DNA of 64,000 bases from Orychophragmus violaceus. Its lineage: Eukaryota > Streptophyta > Magnoliopsida > Brassicales > Brassicaceae. The stretch covers positions 109,285,994 to 109,349,993 of the forward strand of contig CM058233.1 of NCBI GenBank assembly GCA_030180135.1, given 5' to 3'. Every line of letters begins with the position of its first letter. Position 1 is the stretch's first letter. The translations under genes were made by a program, and so were the position numbers. Below are positions 21,399-34,900 of the stretch, piece after piece. The notes beneath the pieces are model-generated. The model was not told where the DNA came from. It was given only the letters and a program-made list of their open reading frames with translations, and searched no databases.

Positions 21399-21975
21399 GT
21401 CAAAAAGATCGAGAAAATTTTGAAAAAATCGAAAAAAATATTTAAAAATAGAAAACTCATCATTATCTTTAAATATACTATTCTATATTAGTTTAGGAAT
21501 TAGGTTAATTGTACTGTATATAATTTTGTTAATTTGGTACATTATTCTCATAAGAATTTAATAATATTTTTTTTCTAAACATCTTTGTGAGATTACTTTT
21601 ATCTAACTTAACAATGTGCACTATTTTCAGAGTGAATGCATCAGATTCTATCTCAATATATTTTAACTTTGAATTGCAAAACTGCACAACTAATTGGTGG
21701 AAAATAAGATTCCTCTGTCTGCCTCTTCATAACATAAGTCAACAAAATCCCATTTTCAACTTCTTGTCATTTAGGCATTACCACACACATACAAAGAGAC
21801 AAACGTGTATCTTACGGCATTGTCCACTTGGTAAGATTATAAAAAAGTCAAAGATCTAGATAAAGAAAATAGGATATTAAATATGGATAAGGATCTGCAA
21901 AACCAATGGTTACCATTCTCATTACAAGAGAGCGAGAGAGAATAGAAAATTTCTGTGCTTGCTGGGTTCGGTTTA

Positions 21976-24739
21976 ATGGCTCCAGCAAGTCCAAGAGTGG
22001 TGGTGAAAGTGGATTTAAAGAAGAAGCCATGGCAACAGACTCAACTACTGCACAACAGATGGCATCCTGAGATACCATCCGTTGCTGAGGTCAAGACTGG
22101 TGAGTTCTTTAGGGTGGAAATGGTCGACTGGACTGGAGGTGCAGTCAAAGACAATGGCTCTGCTGGTGATATTAAGAACATAGACCTCTCTACTGTAAGG
22201 GAGTTTACTGATGAACATGAGTAAACCAATCATGATGAGCTACTTATAGATAACAGTTTCTTGGTGATTATGCAGGTTCATTATCTGAGTGGGCCGATCA
22301 AAGTTGTGGATGAAGATGGTGTTGCAGCAAAGCCAGGTGATCTACTAGTTGTTGAGATATGCAACTTAGGTCCTCTTCCAGGAGATGAATGGGGATTCAC
22401 TGGTTCATTTGATAGAGAGAATGGTGGCGGTTTCTTGACAGACCATTTCCCTTGTGCAACCAAAGCTATTTGGTACTTTGAAGGGATTTATGCTTACTCT
22501 CCTCAAATTCCTGGTTAGAACATAACATTGTCTATGTCTTTTGTCAAGAAAATTAGTAGCATAACTATGGCTGAAAATTTGGTTTTTCGGGTCGGTTCGA
22601 TTTGGATTTTCGGTTCTTCAGTTAGTTTGGTTTTTCCAAAAATTCCCCAAAATTAACCAAATCAATATTCAGTTTGGTTCTCGGTTAATTTTAGTTATCA
22701 TATTCTAAACCGAAATTAACCGGATTTTGTTTTTTTCTTTTGAAAATCCTGTTAAATTCGGATATTTTTGGTTCGGTTCATTTCAAAAAATTAATATATT
22801 TTAGTTAAAATTAGTTCATAAAACGTAAAAGTAAAAAAAACAAGTTAGCTGATCGGTTTGTCAAACCGAACAGAACCGATAACCGAACTGTTTTTTTCGA
22901 GCTTCCGAAGTAACCAAACCAAACTGAACTTTTTTGGTTCGGTTAGCTTGGTTGGGTTAAAAATCTCAGGCCTAAGCTTAACCATGTAGATGTCCTTGTT
23001 ATGAGCTGTTCTTTTGATTACTCACATGCTAACATCATCACATCACACTACCGCAGGAGTAAGATTCCCAGGTTTGACACACCCAGGAATCATTGGCACA
23101 GCACCATCAATGGAACTCCTTCGAATATGGAATGAGAGGGAAAGACAATTAGAAGAAAGTGGTATCAACTCTCTATCACTATGTGAGGTTGTGCATCAGC
23201 GGCCACTGGCAAACCTACCAACAACTAAAGGATGCCTTCTAGGGAACGTAAGCTATGTACCAAAACGTAATGGTACTTACCTCTAAACTCTTGAGGATTC
23301 TTACGTAATGGTCTTGTAGATTGAAGAGGGAACACCAGAGTGGGAAAGGATTTCGAAGGAGGCTGCAAGGACAATACCAGGAAGAGAAAACGGAGGAAAC
23401 TGTGACATAAAAAACCTAAGCAGAGGCTCTAAAATATATCTTCCAGTGTTTGTAGAAGGGGCTAATCTAAGCACAGGTGATATGCATTTCTCACAAGGTG
23501 ATGGTGAGATCTCGTTCTGCGGGGCTATTGAGATGAGTGGATTTCTAGAACTCAAGTATGTACATAAGATTTTCTTGATGTTCTTGATTTTTTGTTTGTG
23601 CTGTATTACTAAGAAACTCTGATCTATAGGTGTGAAATCATAAGGAATGGGATGCAGGAGTACCTGACGCCAATGGGAGCTACTCCTCTCCATGTGAATC
23701 CAATCTTTGAGATAGGGCCAGTAGAACCAAGATTCTCAGAGTGGCTAGTCTTTGAGGGTATTAGTGTCGATGAAAGTGGGAGACAACACTACCTAGATGC
23801 AACAATTGCTTACAAAAGAGCCGTTCTCAATGCTATAGATTATCTCTTCAAATTCGGTTACTCAAAAGAACAGGTATTGACCTAGGAAACCAGATGTATC
23901 TATCACAACTCACAAGCATTAAAACTATGGCATGGGATTTTAACCCGAACCGAACCAAAATTTTCGGTTTTCGGTTTAGGTTCGGCTAATAGTTCGGTTC
24001 CATCCGGTAAAGTTTATAAAAAAAATAAAAACCAGACTAAACCAAACTGAACCATATATAAATTTTGAACCGAAATATCCAACTAACCATAAATAACCGA
24101 ATTAACCGAAAATAACCAAAATTCTCTGAACTTTTAACCAAATTTAACCGAAAACTTTGGTATAATTCGACAGATATTTTTAAAAACCAAATACCTGAGA
24201 AACGAACCGAACATAACTTTTGTACGGTTCAATTCGGCGCAAATTTGGGAAAACCGAATTACTCGAAATCCGACCTACCCTACCCTACCGAAAAAACCGA
24301 ACTACCCAAAGTCGTAGCCCTGATTTTAAAATTGTAGAGAGAGATATTAATCAAGAAACTATGGTGTGTGCAGGTATACCTCTTACTCTCATGTTGCCCA
24401 TGTGAAGGAAGAATATCTGGGATAGTTGATTCTCCAAATGCAGTTGCTACACTTGCAATACCCACATCCATCTTTGATCAGGTTTGAAACCAATGGCCTC
24501 TCTTTACTACTTAACTCAAAAAGCTTTTAGAGAAACCAGAGTTTGCTGCTATGTTCTTGACAGTTAACAAAGAAACATATGCCAAAACATTAAATGATTT
24601 TCTTGTGTTCACGCAGGATATTCGGCCAAAGACTCGAAAGGTTCCAGTAGGACCTCGGATAGTGAGGAAACCAGACGTTATGAAAACCACATATGATGGC
24701 AAACTTCCAATTACAAAGAACCTAAGTTCTTCCTCTTAG
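21976..24739 (+). CDS. Formamidase (FmdA/AmdA acetamidase-formamidase family)
   Basis: Seven exons: 21976-22194, 22276-22513, 23057-23247, 23320-23555, 23630-23873, 24374-24481 and 24617-24739. All have GT-AG borders and the frame is kept throughout, giving 452 aa, the length I recall for Arabidopsis At4g37550/At4g37560. The family hydrolyses formamide to formate and ammonia and is presumed cytosolic (no signal peptide seen). Recognisable segments are HNRWHPEIPSVAEVKTGE near residue 27, FFRVEMVDWTGG, GGGFLTDHFPCATKAIWYFEG, GDMHFSQGDGEISFCGAIEM, and SCCPCEGRISGIVDSPNA near the C-terminus, which is typical of FmdA. Introns 2 and 5 are enlarged by hAT-like MITEs. The start MAPASPRVV is the family start; no TATA box was evident. 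Confidence 0.95.
22558..22982. mobile_element. hAT-like MITE in formamidase intron 2
   Basis: The body is 22566-22974, with left end tatggctgaaaatttgg and right end whose reverse complement is taggcctgagattttt. The flanks agcataac and agcttaac are an 8-bp duplication with one mismatch. The inside is rich in cggttcggtt/aaccgaacc repeats on both sides. Confidence 0.65.
23926..24323. mobile_element. hAT-like MITE in formamidase intron 5
   Basis: A block dense in aaccgaacc/cggttcgg motifs, with left end tatggcatgggattttaac and right end reverse complement tcagggctacgac. It is a relative of the intron 2 element, inserted separately. No clean 8-bp duplication could be assigned. Confidence 0.55.
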
Positions 24740-26430
24740 GTTCTATAACAAAAGTTAGTACTAAAAGCTAATACAGAGACTGTATAATCAAGCATATGTT
24801 TCAACATTAAAGAAACGTAAGAAACTGGAAGGCAATGAGATAGATGTTTTCCTTAAGTCACAAATGACTATGAAGAAGAACAAAGCTCTATTGCTTCTAG
24901 AGTCAACATTAACTAACAGATTTTGGCAACGAAGAGGAAAGGTTTTAGTTGAATCATTTAAGCCCGTAAAAGTCCCATTAAAAGGCCCAAGGGTATAGAA
25001 ATACCCATAATACATCGAAACTGTGTCCTAGAGTAAAGTGATGTGAACAAGTGATCATAGTGTAAAACTTTGAATTTGGCTAATGTTAAATATCTTTTTT
25101 TGTTGAAATATAAAATTCACAATTGAATTCCTCGAGATGATTGATGTTCAAGAGGCCTTGCTAAGACAAGTTTATTATAAAAAAAATTATTGACTGTGCG
25201 AGTGTGCTACAATTTTTTTTTTAATATTGGGAGTAGTTTGGGAATTTGATTAAAGTCTGCGGGTCCCGCCCTGCTAGATCCGTCGCGGGACGGATGCGGG
25301 TCGAACATTTTTTTTTTGTGGGGTGGGTGCGGGTTAGAATTTTGTTTTGGCGGGCGGTTGCGGATCGGAAAATTTTAAAATGCGGTTTCGCGGGTACCCG
25401 CAAATTTTAAATTTTCAATTTATATTTAATATTAGTCCGCGGATTTGGCGGATCGGGTTTTAGCGGATCAAAATTTTATTAAACCCGCCACGGAACGGAT
25501 CGCGGATCGCAGATCATGGGTTGGCCCGATTCCCCGCACTAATAGGGAGGTTTCAAATCGATAGATCCATACGTCTTTCTAAAGCAGAATCTAGACTAGA
25601 TTAAGTTTATTTTATTAAAGACATTTTTAACAAAAATCGAACTTAGTTTGACGGAAAACTACTAGCCGGTTTTTACCAACCGAACAATTTGTGGTTGGTG
25701 ACCTTGCTATGATCTTATCATACATATCAAAATTTTACGTGTATCTCTCCTACTGCTAATCGAAGTTTCACTAACAAAACATGGCTGCGACATGTATAGA
25801 AAGAGAACAAACATTTTCACGAGAGAATAGGTATTGAGGTTACTTGTGTCGTCTTTCTCACATGCATGCGTAAATGTGTATGTATGATGATTACGATGAT
25901 TTATCATGTTCATGATAATGATATGATGATTGAATGGGCTTTGATTTGACAAGACGAGAGTCACGAAGAGGACGATGAGATTGATATTTGTATATATTAT
26001 TACTTGAGTTCGTCAATAATAACACCGCTCCATGTATTTCTCTTTTATCATTCGTATCCAAAAACAATTTGAAGAATTTTTTTTCCCGACAAATCAAATA
26101 TATTAATATCATAAAAAAATTATAAGATATAAATACAAATTTAATAAAACCGTTAATTTAAATATATGAAATTGAAATAGTGGAGAATAATCATGTTTTT
26201 CGTAAACAGCTCAAGAAAATTTATTTCATATATATTTCGTCAAATTTAAATTTATACGAACAACAAATTTCAATGATTTGTAAATAAATATTATAAAATT
26301 TACCTATAACATATATATAGTTACTGTTTTATATAGTTTACTAGTTACATAAAAGATAATTACCTAGTTTAGCTCACATCATTTATGGATTCTTGTAATT
26401 GTTGGTTATTTAGATAGATGATTGTTTTTT
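24740..26430. other. Formamidase 3' flank and gene-free DNA
   Basis: Apart from the cgggt-rich repeat at 25241-25545, no gene is recognised. The stretch about 26074-26260 resembles 40240-40385 (ttttttccgacaaa, atattgatat/atattaatat, agtggagag/gaataa, catg), so both are old copies of one repeat, probably LINE 3' ends on the minus strand. Confidence 0.4.
25241..25545. repeat. GC-rich decayed repeat with cgggt motifs
   Basis: A dense run of gcgggt/acccgc, gcggatc and cggatcg motifs inside AT-rich DNA, resembling the subterminal blocks of hAT-like elements elsewhere in the window. Terminal repeats and duplication were not found. Confidence 0.4.
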
Positions 26431-26441
26431 TTTTTTATAAA

Positions 26442-26442
26442 A

Positions 26443-26476
<34 letters not shown>
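26442..26476. repeat. (GATA)n microsatellite
   Basis: Eight to nine tandem 'atag' units. Confidence 0.9.
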
Positions 26477-28404
26477 GATTGTTGCAGTACAATAATATGA
26501 TTTTGGAATAAGAGAACGAACGAAGCTCTGAGTTACAGCCAAGAGGCACCGAAACAAGAAACCTGCAGCTGCAAGCAGAAGTCCCATCTTGTTCCTTTGA
26601 CTATTTTCTTCTTCACTCAAATAAGATATATATAAATTAAAAAAACATTAACAAAGTCCAATTATTCTTACTTTTATTTGTGCACAATTTCTAATACAAT
26701 GTTATTTTATGTTTCAAATTAAAGAAATCAATAAAACTTGAATTTTATATATTTTTTACCAGGACTGTTTGTTTACTTAACTTATGGTTTCCTTTATTAT
26801 TTATTTTTGAGAAATAATAACTCACTTTTCTACTTCTTACATTGTTATATAAACATTTTAGAATTTAATGTGACTTATTTTCAGATTTAATTGTTCAAAA
26901 TCATGAAATATAGAAAAAAGTTGTAACTCAATGATGCAAAACCAATAGAAAAATATAACTTACCATATGAATAATTCAATATAAAATAAGATGAATGGAA
27001 TAGTTGAAATAATAATATATAAAATAAATTAATGGGATATAAAGAAAAATAAACTAAAATTTTCTATTTATTCCACACTAAAATTGGGAAAAAAAAATAT
27101 ATTTTGTTGAGCTTTTGTGTAGGGTTAATAGAATGACAATTGCATTTCATTTAAATGATAATTTTTTATATAATCATTTATTTCAGATAATTTTATCCAA
27201 AAAAATAGTCTGGTTGGAATATGTATATTGTTTGTTTGACTAAGATGGCCAAATATATTTTTACAAATTTCCTATTTGATTACAATTTACCTCGGATCAT
27301 AAAACTTTTCTTCTTTCTTAAGATAGGTTAACAACTCTGGACCAGGAGAGTAGGCCAATTTGGTATACACTTTTCTAAATAAAATAAATTGAATAGATAA
27401 CCACTGGTAGATATTTTAGTGTATATTGGAAGAAAATAAGTTATACAAATCTCTGATTTTCTTATAAATCAGATCTCTGATTGTTCCTGCCACAAACATC
27501 GTGATTCTGTATGAGACGTCATTTCAAGCACTCTTAATTATCGTCCACCATTCTCCCTATCATAATGCACTCTTACACATCCTCCTCTATATATATATAT
27601 ATATATTCACTTTTTATACATGATTAATCGCAATATAAAAACTAATGCCTAAAGTCTTAGATGAAACTCGTAGTAATTCTTGGAACATCTGGTCTTTGTC
27701 TGATATTATTTAATTACAAGTAGATAGAAATAACACTAACATAACATTATAGTTAATTTGAATTGTTAACACCTGTCCAAAACATAAAAACAATATTTCT
27801 ATCAATTCTTACATTATAAATTTTTAATACATACCCAAAACGAAAGGTATTTTATCCTATATTTCCCTTATTTTTATGTTTGCTTTTCAAAGTTTGTAAA
27901 GTACTTGATATAACACTAATATTTTTTTAAAAATATATATTATATATAATAATAATAAACTAATCCAAAACTGAGAATCTTACCGGATTTAAGCAAATAA
28001 CTAGAAGTAAAAAATCGAGCCTAATTAATCGAAAAAGTCTAAACCTATATCAAAAATTCCAAAAATTTAGACGGCACATAGAGACATCGCTGAAAGCTCC
28101 CCACACACACCGACACTGGCGGTAATGATCCGAGGAAATTTGCGGCATACATCCAAATATCTTTTTGCACTGTGTGAAGAACCAACTCCAACCAGCGTTC
28201 CAACATCCGGAGGATTTAAACCCCTCCCCCTTCTTCCGGCGGCGACACACTTGTCCTTAGCAACTCCACAGACTGAATTGGTCGAAACCGTCGTTGCTAA
28301 GTTTCATCACTGCTGTCTTCGACTCCAAAACTTTGAATTCGGCACGTCGACCTATCTTTACCGGTCGTCTCAAAGTTAATAATACACACAATCAATATGT
28401 ATAT
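26477..28404. other. AT-rich DNA with one GC-rich island
   Basis: A minus-strand ORF whose inner start at 26587 reads MGLLLAAAGFLFRCLLA then TQSFVRSLIPKSYYC; it runs into the GATA repeat and resembles no family I know. 28050-28380 is a GC-richer island with no recognisable product on either strand, probably a transposon fragment. The rest is featureless. Confidence 0.35.
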
Positions 28405-28618
28405 GTATATGGCGGACCTATTCATAGGGATAGGGTGTCACTTGAACCCCCTTAAATTTTTATAAAATTAAAATTGCATATAAAATTTGATAAAAATCAG
28501 TAGCACAAGTGGTAAATTAAGCCTTATGGCACCCTATAAACCAAGGTTCAATTCCTTGTTAACCCTTTTCATAAATTTTTGAACCCCCTTAAAATCTTAG
28601 TTGGATCCGCCACTGGCT
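28405..28618. mobile_element. hAT-like MITE fragment
   Basis: The left end tggcggacctattc and the right end, whose reverse complement is cagtggcggatccaac, are inverted relatives of a common plant hAT terminus. Just inside are ttgaaccccctt (left) and gaaccccctta (right). A tRNA-like stretch (agtggtaaattaagcc, ccaaggttcaattcc) in the middle could instead indicate a SINE. No duplication was found. Confidence 0.45.
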
Positions 28619-29877
28619 ACATCAATAGAAATCAAATCATAGACTCGTAAAAATATATTATCTATTGTATGAATATGTCTCTGCTTATTGCCATATTTTG
28701 GTAAACATGCATGAACCTAAACGTATAGAAAACGATTCACAAGTTTGTTTCAGGATATGGATAGGCGGCATGCACTAAAATTGCATAATCTTGGTGATAT
28801 CCCCAAGCCTAAGACCCGTACCGAATAAAAAAAATTATTTCATACCACAAACAACACAAATAAAAAACATTTTTAAAAGTTAGGGAATTTATGTTAGTGT
28901 GAATTAAATGTTTGAATTGACACTTCCTTAGTGTCTCTGCCCGGCCGCTTTATGCCCTCAATATTCACAGCTGGATTTACATTTTTTCAACAAAGAGATT
29001 TACACAAAAGGACGTTAATGTCATTTTACTTTATCCGACATAAGTCGGTAAAACAAAAACTTTGGTCTGATTTCTGTAAGCTTGACTGGTCTTAAGTCAC
29101 AAGTCCAAAGTCTCAAGTCTCATCAAGTCTCAACTATATCGTTTTATCAACTTCATTTAGAGCGTGACTGCATAGCATAAATAGAGAGAAGGGAAATGGA
29201 AGGTTTTTTATTCCTTTCAATCCTACTAAATTTACACCAATTAGAATAGAATGAAAAGAAGAAAATAAATCTCACTCAATTCCACATTATTTACATAAAA
29301 CAAATTAAAATTTCCCGCCTAAAATTTTAAGAAAAAACAAAAATATCTTCCTTTCCTATTTTTATTTCTCCTCTCTCTTATTTTTTTCTCTTCCTTCTCT
29401 CTCATTTCTTCTTTACCAATTATATCATTAATCAAGATTTTTTTTAAAAATATCATGTTTCGAATTTAGATTTATAATTTTTCAAAAATCTAAAGTTAGC
29501 AGATCGCGGTGGATTTTTGGAGTTTTGAGTGACTTCATTTAGTTATCTTCTCAATTTTCCAATTTTAGTTTTTGTATTCATCCTGAAATCGAAAAATGGC
29601 ATAGCTAATTCGTTGGCGAAATTAAATATTTTTATCTTCTTTTGTGTCTTTATACCCTCTAACACTTCAAGTTAATAAATGAAAAGATTTTCGACCAAAA
29701 AAAATATTTAAATATTTTACTTTAAAAATTGCTTTTTTATAAAATTTTGAATTTGAAAAAAAAACTAACCATCTTATTAACACTAGGCTTTCACCACACC
29801 TTTGGTTCCTAAAATCAAGTTGATGTATTGGTTTTTTCGTGTAGCTAATCACATAACAGTACGGTCATTAGCCCGTA
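28619..29877. other. AT-rich gene-free stretch
   Basis: A pyrimidine-rich stretch (tcctctctctta, ttctctctcatttct) at about 29370-29410 and A/T runs; no gene recognised on either strand. Confidence 0.45.
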
Positions 29878-30556
29878 TAAGACTATGTTTAATGGAGGTG
29901 TTGAATCTTGGATTCGACTGTTGAATATTTCCAATGGAGGTGTTGACAAATAAAAAAATCATACGTGAATTCACAAGTGTTGAATAAATTCAACATGTTG
30001 AATCTAAATAAATGAGTCCCACAATAGCCATGTGTTTATTTTGCATTGGATATTGATATTATAATTTTGTTTTCATTTCATCTTAATAGTTTAATTAAAC
30101 TCAATTATTTTATAATAAAATAAATTTATTTATTATATACTTTATATTAAAATTCATAATATTTTATGTTTTATAAATAGAGATTTGGTTTATTTCATTT
30201 GGACATATAAAAAATATAAAAAAATATTTTAATAAATTTTATTTGTTCTTTCGTTAATAAATTATTTCTATACCATTAAAAATAGATAAAATACAAATAA
30301 AAAAAAAATCTTTTAAAAGTTTCATTTTTAGTTATTTTATTTTAATTTAGTTTTAGTTAATAGTTGATATTAATATGTAATTCCAAAAATATAAAAATAT
30401 AATAAAAATTAATGAAGGTATTGAATTTTAAACCATTGTAAAAGAAAAAAGTTAAATGGATGTTGAATAATTAGGTGGAAGAGAGATAAGATGATGTAGA
30501 ATGTTAAAAAATAAAAAGTAGGGTGTTGAATTTGTAAACCATTGTAAGTAGTCTAA
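29878..30556. mobile_element. Large PIF/Harbinger-type MITE, 673 bp
   Basis: The body is 29881-30553, flanked by TAA at 29878-29880 and 30554-30556. The ends gactatgtttaatggagg and the reverse complement of accattgtaagtagtc are imperfect inverted repeats. 'gtgttgaat' segments recur at both ends. The centre is very AT-rich with no transposase. Confidence 0.75.
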
Positions 30557-30819
30557 CCATCACATAGTTATTCGATCCCATGCACTCTACGTACGTTGGC
30601 TTATTATTGAGGTTCCAAATAATACCAATGCCTCACAGATGCATAATTCACAGAAAAGACACGCCAAACACAATAAACCTTGAATGATAATTTTAAAGAA
30701 CATAATTACTTATACAGCTCATTATGATTTGAAGTGATATAGTGATTTTCAGTTAATTTGTAATTAGTTTGTACACACACATTATTTAGTATTGGAGTTA
30801 ACCAAATAAATTACGCATT

Positions 30820-31455
30820 GAAAATGTTGGGATACAAACAAAGTTTTACATTGGAAGTTTAGACGGAAGTAGTCTAGTATATAAGTCATGTTCAACTCCA
30901 ACTAGCATGAGATTTTTTGGGAAGAACCCAAAGACAAATTCGTGCGGGTTTGGACCCAAAGCGGACAATATTATACTATTGGAGAGTTGGACATGGGCTT
31001 AAGAAGCCCTTCAATTGGTATCAGAGTCACGGGTTAAAAAGTGGACTGGGAGATGGGCTTAAGTGTTCGTTGTGGGAGGAGAGCCCTCATGGTGATTTCC
31101 GCGATAAAGGAGTGTCGGTGCCTTGTGTCGAAAGTCTCTCTAGTTGTGCTATAAGGTTAGGTGATGAGTTCCGTTGGTAATTACGGCGGTACAAGAAGGG
31201 TACAAAGGTATCGCAAGAGAGGACAACATGTTTATGTGGTCCTTGGTTTGAGGGGAGGATTGTTGGGATACAAACAAAGTCCCACATCGAAAGTTTAGAC
31301 GGAAGTAGTCTAGTATATAAGTCATGTTCAACTCCAACTAGCATGAGGCCTTTTAGGAGGAGCCCAAAGACAAATATGTGCGGGTTTGGGCCCAAAACGT
31401 ACAATATCATACTATTGAAGAGTTGGACATGGGTTTTAAGAAGCCCTTCAGAAAA
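30820..31455 (+). mobile_element. Complete TRIM retrotransposon with two LTRs
   Basis: LTR 1 is 30825-31013 and LTR 2 is 31261-31450. Both start tgttgggatacaaac and end aagcccttca (TG...CA) and differ at roughly 10 percent of sites by eye. A primer site (tggtatcagag, 31017-31027) follows LTR 1 and a purine tract (gaggggagga) precedes LTR 2. The internal part is about 247 bp and noncoding. A 5-bp duplication, gaaaa, flanks the element at 30820-30824 and 31451-31455. It depends on reverse transcriptase from another element. Confidence 0.92.
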
Positions 31456-31549
31456 CATTATTTCTTATCTGCTTTCCGAAACAAAAGAAAATATACGCTT
31501 AACGATTAGTTATTGTTCAATCAGCCAACATATATACAATATCATCCAT

Positions 31550-31963
31550 ACATCTATTGGATATGGGTTTAGCACACATCCAAAGCCCATTGGAAATCTT
31601 GTCTAAATCAACCATATTCAACGTCGGCCCAAGAAGACAAGTCCGCTAAGGAGTCAACGGCCCAAAGAGAAGTCAGCATCCAAAGACTATAAATAGGACC
31701 CTTCACTCTTCATTTAGGACACATTGTAACTTGCGAGAAGCCGAGCTACTTCTATAAAGCTTCGACCTCAAGTATTGCTTAGTGAGCACGTCATTCGACG
31801 GACTCACACCTCGTACATTCCTGTTCATAGTTCGGCTTCGGCCTTAAGATCAATAAAAAACAATTTCGACCTCACTTTTAATTCATATCTCACCTTGTAG
31901 TTCGGACATTTCAGATCGTAACCCGTAATACTGACTAGATCGAATTTCCGTAACAACAACATC
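31550..31963 (+). mobile_element. Solo LTR, 404 bp
   Basis: The body is 31555-31958, flanked by acatc at 31550-31554 and 31959-31963. It starts tattgg (a TG start mutated to TA) and ends aacaaca. It contains a TATA box (ctataaatagg, about 31687) and a polyadenylation-like aagatcaataaaaaac (about 31848), as LTRs do. No second LTR or coding region remains, so it probably arose by recombination between LTRs. The family is unknown; the style is gypsy-like. Confidence 0.65.
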
Positions 31964-34900
31964 TGAATAATCAAATATATTTAATGATTGGCAATTTTCA
32001 ATAATCAATGATTATACGTAATTTATCCAAAGTTTTTTTTTGAACCAAATTTCGCATAGTTAACTTTGTAGTATTTGATTTATAGCCACATTTTGAAGGT
32101 CTCGGTAATTCAGTTTTTTAGTCAGATTTTGAATATGGATCATAGGTCAGTTGATCTTGCAGAGACCAAGATTTTTCTATAGTATTGAAATAATGTAGTA
32201 AAGTTAAAAAAAAAATAGATATATACTGTAATTATATTAAGTGAGATTGTGATAATAATAATAATAGTCATAATTCCGAATTCGACAAAAAAAATTCTTG
32301 AAAGTTCGTAACGAACCCACGTCACTCCTCGAGCCATTCCATCCACTAGTTAAAATCTAGTCTTATCAATTAGTTAGATTCTGGTTATAGTTTTGAGATT
32401 GTGGGTCAACTTGCATGAGAAATAGCTCCCCTTAATATATTTGAATATACGAGTTTTATTTTATATTCTAGTCCCTAACCAAGTAGCCATCAACAATTTC
32501 GATACTCCCACAAGACAAACGGCAATATCTTAGCTACAATACTTCCGAAGTTTTTTCGTGAGCCATATATTAATCTATCATTCAACATTGCACTATTTTT
32601 CTCTCTCGTACGTAGTGGTGGTTGTGTACTTGTATCTTGCTATCTTACTTCAATTTTTTTCCGGAGACATTTGTGTTATCGTTTCATCAATCAATCCAAG
32701 AGTTTACTAAGCTACATATAGCTAAATACTGTCAAACTAATCCAAACATATGATCTTAGAAAGTCCAAAACGACATGAAAAAATATATGTGAATGCAAAT
32801 TGTATTGCACCGGTCCTACAATAATAGCTGTCCTCTGTCAAATACAAGTTACGATTAAATTAGGGTTGAATTTTAATAAACCGTACGAGACATAGAGAGG
32901 ACAGGGATATGTGATGTATCAAGATCGTCTCATACTCTCTTTTGATGTTTTCGAGAAATTTGTCTTTGTAATTTATATTGTATTCTTATCATTTGTCTAA
33001 TTGTTACATTTAGTCTTATTTACATAATATATAACGATACGTGTTGAATTGTAGACAAGTTAATTTTGACTAAAAACAATAATTTGTCTGCTAATTACTC
33101 GACACTTGAGTCGTACGATGTGGTCCATGGTATAAGCATATGTTTAAACGACCCACGTCGTTCGTTAATCATAGTTTAACCATAGACACAATTACGTAAG
33201 AAAACTCAAGACATAGAGAGTATATGATATTATTATCATATATTGTAATATATGGTGAGATGGAAACAAATGCATGAAATCACGCACCGTTACATTTGTC
33301 TAATTGCGATTACAGTTTATGATAAGTGTCAATATTTATCTCGTAACGTAAGCACTTTTGTCCGAATCCGAAAAAGATAATAACTAAAATATGATAAACG
33401 TTACCACAAAAAATAAGGATATATTAGCATACAAATTATTGGTAATATTATGAGTAACTCCAAACCAGAGTTGGTTTTGAACCTAACCAAATAAAACATT
33501 AATTTTGATTTTCAAATTTTAAAGAAGTAATATACATATATTTTATAAATCACAAACTATAAAAGAAAAATTATTACAATTTACACTAAAATATTTATAG
33601 TCTTTTAAATTTTTGGGCCATGGTACTATAATTTTTTGGTGATGACAAGATGAAATATTAGTTTTGGTCCCTAAATTTTATAGAATTAATAAATAAATTT
33701 AATAAATCTCAAATTATTAAAATAAATTATTAAAATTTACACTAAAATTTTTATAGGCGTATAAATCTTAAAGCGGTCTTGAATGTTGAAATAGATAAAA
33801 TATATTAATGTATAAAATATATTTTATAGGTTTTAATGTGTGGAAAGATGTAAAATAATAAGTACTTTTGTAAAACGACTTGTGTATTTAGCAAGAGCCG
33901 AAAAAACAACAGTAACAAGAGAAAAATCCAATGTTCCATAAATCACGTTTATCATGTAATGATAGGCACAACGAAAAACATGGCTCACTAAAAAACATAC
34001 ATGCTCTTCATTATACATTATTTTTATTTTCGGATCTTCATTGAACTCATATTTTCAGTTGTTTACAAAAAGACTTCTCTTTAATTACTTTAGCTTTAGT
34101 AATTTTGTTTGGCCAAACTCTTTCTGAATATATTTATTGTTTAGCACATTGATGATTGCATAAAGCCAACTAAACCATCACCACACTATATTGATGTCTA
34201 CTTAAGTGTTTTATAGACCAAGGATTTTAAGATATAAATATTTCATTCAAATAATGATCCATTGTGTTGTATATGGGTCAGCCTGACTCTATATGATAAT
34301 GCCATGATAAAAGTTTCGTTTTAATATTTGATTTGTGCTTCTAAAATACATATAGTGCTCGACAATGTCTTAATCAGAACAATATTAATCACTTACCAAC
34401 CTAAACTATATATGTTATACATTTTGAGGGGTCACGGCAAGTATGCCGTTTATTTGTCTAACTAGTGATTACATATTTATGTTATTATATAACTTTTTTA
34501 CGTGTGGTGTTTCTCGTCTAGTTTCCACTTATATACAAATAAATATCAACTAGACCTATATTTGAAAACTATTGTTTGAGAAGAATATTGACGGCAAACA
34601 CTAATCTGAGGCTTACCATCTCCAATAAATGACACTAGCAAACATAATTCTTTGCACTTTTTGGTAACAATCATTATGTCTATTGAAATTTAATGTCCAA
34701 TATCCAAGAAAGCGGATTAAACGACGGCACATATACAACTTAGGTGGTGGGTGTGTAGGCGTGCATATATGATTTATTGTATAACAATGGTTTGTAAAAA
34801 AAATCTGATGTGAAAGATAATGTTATCAACTACAAATGTAGCTGATGGTTAATATTTCGGGTTGTGAGTTGTTACTTAAATCCAAAGGTCTAACTTTAAT

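Noticed and set aside
26435..26620. 61-aa minus-strand ORF with a hydrophobic N-terminus as a gene
   Set aside because: The C-terminal third is translated GATA microsatellite, and there is no recognisable family or splice context. Left as an observation only.
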